A stretch of DNA of 64,000 nucleotides. Origin: Bacteroidia bacterium. GTDB lineage: Bacteria; Bacteroidota; Bacteroidia; B-17B0; Aurantibacillaceae. The notes beneath the pieces were generated by a model. The model did not search any database. It was not told where the DNA came from and saw only the letters and a program-made list of their open reading frames with translations. Shown here piece after piece: positions 63,470 to 64,000 of this stretch. The first letter of the stretch is position 1, and the number at the start of each line of letters is the position of its first letter. The translations under genes were made by a program, and so were the position numbers. The stretch covers positions 1-64,000 of the forward strand of contig JACMNO010000013.1 in the NCBI GenBank assembly GCA_014378485.1, given 5' to 3'.

Positions 63470-63664
63470 ATGACACAAGCATTAATCTTAGGTATGTTAG
63501 GCGGACTTGGAGCTCCTGAAATCATCATTATATTGGTAATCGTTTTATTATTATTCGGAGGAAAAAAAATCCCTGAATTAATGAAAGGATTGGGCAGAGG
63601 AATGAAAGAATTTAAGGATGCCAAAGACGGCGCTTCTGAATCAACTGACTTAGAAAAAAAATAA
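63470..63664 (+). CDS. tatA: Twin-arginine translocase subunit TatA/TatE
   Basis: TatA forms the pore part of the twin-arginine export system for folded proteins. The 64-residue protein has an N-terminal hydrophobic helix (about 10-30; [18 protein letters not shown]), then [23 protein letters not shown], the amphipathic helix with the conserved FGGKKIPEL hinge. The acidic tail is short. TatC is not in the window. It has a consensus promoter and a strong terminator, so it is a single-gene unit. Confidence 0.95.
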   Translation: MTQALILGMLGGLGAPEIIIILVIVLLLFGGKKIPELMKGLGRGMKEFKDAKDGASESTDLEKK

Positions 63665-63683
63665 AATTATTTGATCACATTTT

Positions 63684-63716
63684 TAAAAGCGTCATTCTGT
63701 TCGATTGACGCTTTTA
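63684..63716 (+). terminator. Terminator after tatA
   Basis: TAAAAGCGTCA (63684-63694) pairs over 11 bp with TGACGCTTTTA (63706-63716), followed by TTAT. A weak T tail follows. Confidence 0.7.
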
Positions 63717-63734
63717 TTATTTAATACATAAACT

Positions 63735-64000
63735 GTGTATACATTTACAACCATTAATAATCTGGAAGCTGATCTATCAGCAGGTAAAACCACCTGCGTT
63801 CAGTTAGTAGAAGAATCCATTAAAGCAATTGAATTAAAAAAACATTTGAATGCTTTTTTAGAAGTGTTTAATGACTCTGCTTTGGCACAGGCTAAACTAG
63901 TAGATGAAAAAATAAAATCTAAAACTGCCGGAAAATTAGCAGGAGTTATTCTTGGCTTAAAAGACAACATATGTTACAAGGGACATAAGGTTTCCTGTTC
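63735..64000 (+). CDS. gatA: Glutamyl-tRNA(Gln) amidotransferase subunit A, 5' part
   Basis: The gene runs off the window. GatA is the amidase subunit that makes Gln-tRNA(Gln) by transamidation, using ammonia from glutamine. The open frame begins with GTG at 63735, the only start after the in-frame stop TAA at 63729. It gives VYTFTTINNLEADLSAGKTT, LNAFLEVFND and LAGVILGLKDNICYKGHKVSC at the end. LAGVxxGLKDNI holds the first Lys of the Ser-Ser-Lys amidase triad. The rest of the triad is beyond the window. The partner genes gatB and gatC are not seen. Confidence 0.85.
   Translation, partial: MYTFTTINNLEADLSAGKTTCVQLVEESIKAIELKKHLNAFLEVFNDSALAQAKLVDEKIKSKTAGKLAGVILGLKDNICYKGHKVSC

Noticed and set aside
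1..64000. CRISPR arrays, rRNA genes, phage or integrase genes, intact insertion sequences
   Set aside because: I looked for regularly spaced repeats, rRNA text and transposase motifs and saw none. The window shows only small palindromic repeats and one element with inverted ends.

Overview
The window is a 64 kb stretch of low-GC chromosome from a member of the Bacteroidota (order not resolved). Four things point there. Two secreted proteins carry type IX secretion (T9SS) sorting domains: type A on the C39-like peptidase and the CHU_C/type B domain on the 1409-residue adhesin-like protein. There is a TonB-dependent receptor with a CarboxypepD_reg-like N-terminus. Several genes are preceded by the Bacteroidota promoter element TAnnTTTG. 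FtsZ and MraY have the extended forms seen in this phylum. MurE carries the DNPR motif, which implies meso-diaminopimelate peptidoglycan.

Layout. 1-5.7 kb: a possible mobile-repeat remnant, a secreted C39/LamG-like protein, a TSUP permease and a PpiD-like foldase. 6.0-9.0 kb: a coaX - outer-membrane protein - lptC - small membrane protein operon. 9.1 kb: tRNA-Phe. 9.3-18.5 kb: a TPR-SpoIIE phosphatase, a glycosyltransferase, a Bax-inhibitor-1 protein, a TonB receptor, dprA and a halogenase-like flavoprotein. 18.5-28.8 kb: the giant secreted protein, PBP1A, and scoA/scoB separated by two glycan genes. 28.8-40.8 kb: a surface-glycan island with two multi-TM glycan proteins (GT39 and DUF2079), GT2 flippase-linked transferase, an FdtA/acetyltransferase/FdtB-like trio for a 3-acetamido-3,6-dideoxyhexose, and an MBOAT/AlgJ-like O-acetylation pair. 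40.8-43.8 kb: a region of decayed gene fragments around a GAF-SpoIIE phosphatase.

43.8-60.3 kb is a nearly complete division and cell wall (dcw) cluster on the minus strand: mraZ, rsmH, ftsL, ftsI, murE, mraY, murD, an extra MurD C-terminal-domain paralogue, ftsW, murG, murC, ftsQ, ftsA, ftsZ. It starts from an operator with four MraZ-type boxes at an exact 10 bp period. 60.5-64 kb: an acyltransferase, ispF, a DUF6340-like lipoprotein, methylmalonyl-CoA epimerase, tatA and the start of gatA.

The features most worth a second look are: the stand-alone MurD C-terminal domain encoded 2 nt after murD; a roughly 42-residue C-terminal module shared by the GT39 protein and (twice) by the AlgJ-like acetylation protein; the fragment zone holding a decayed copy of the ftsZ tail, a decayed UDP-GlcNAc 2-epimerase and a decayed T9SS domain; and GC-rich palindromic repeats that sit in the ftsZ and ftsI leaders and inside the end of ftsL.
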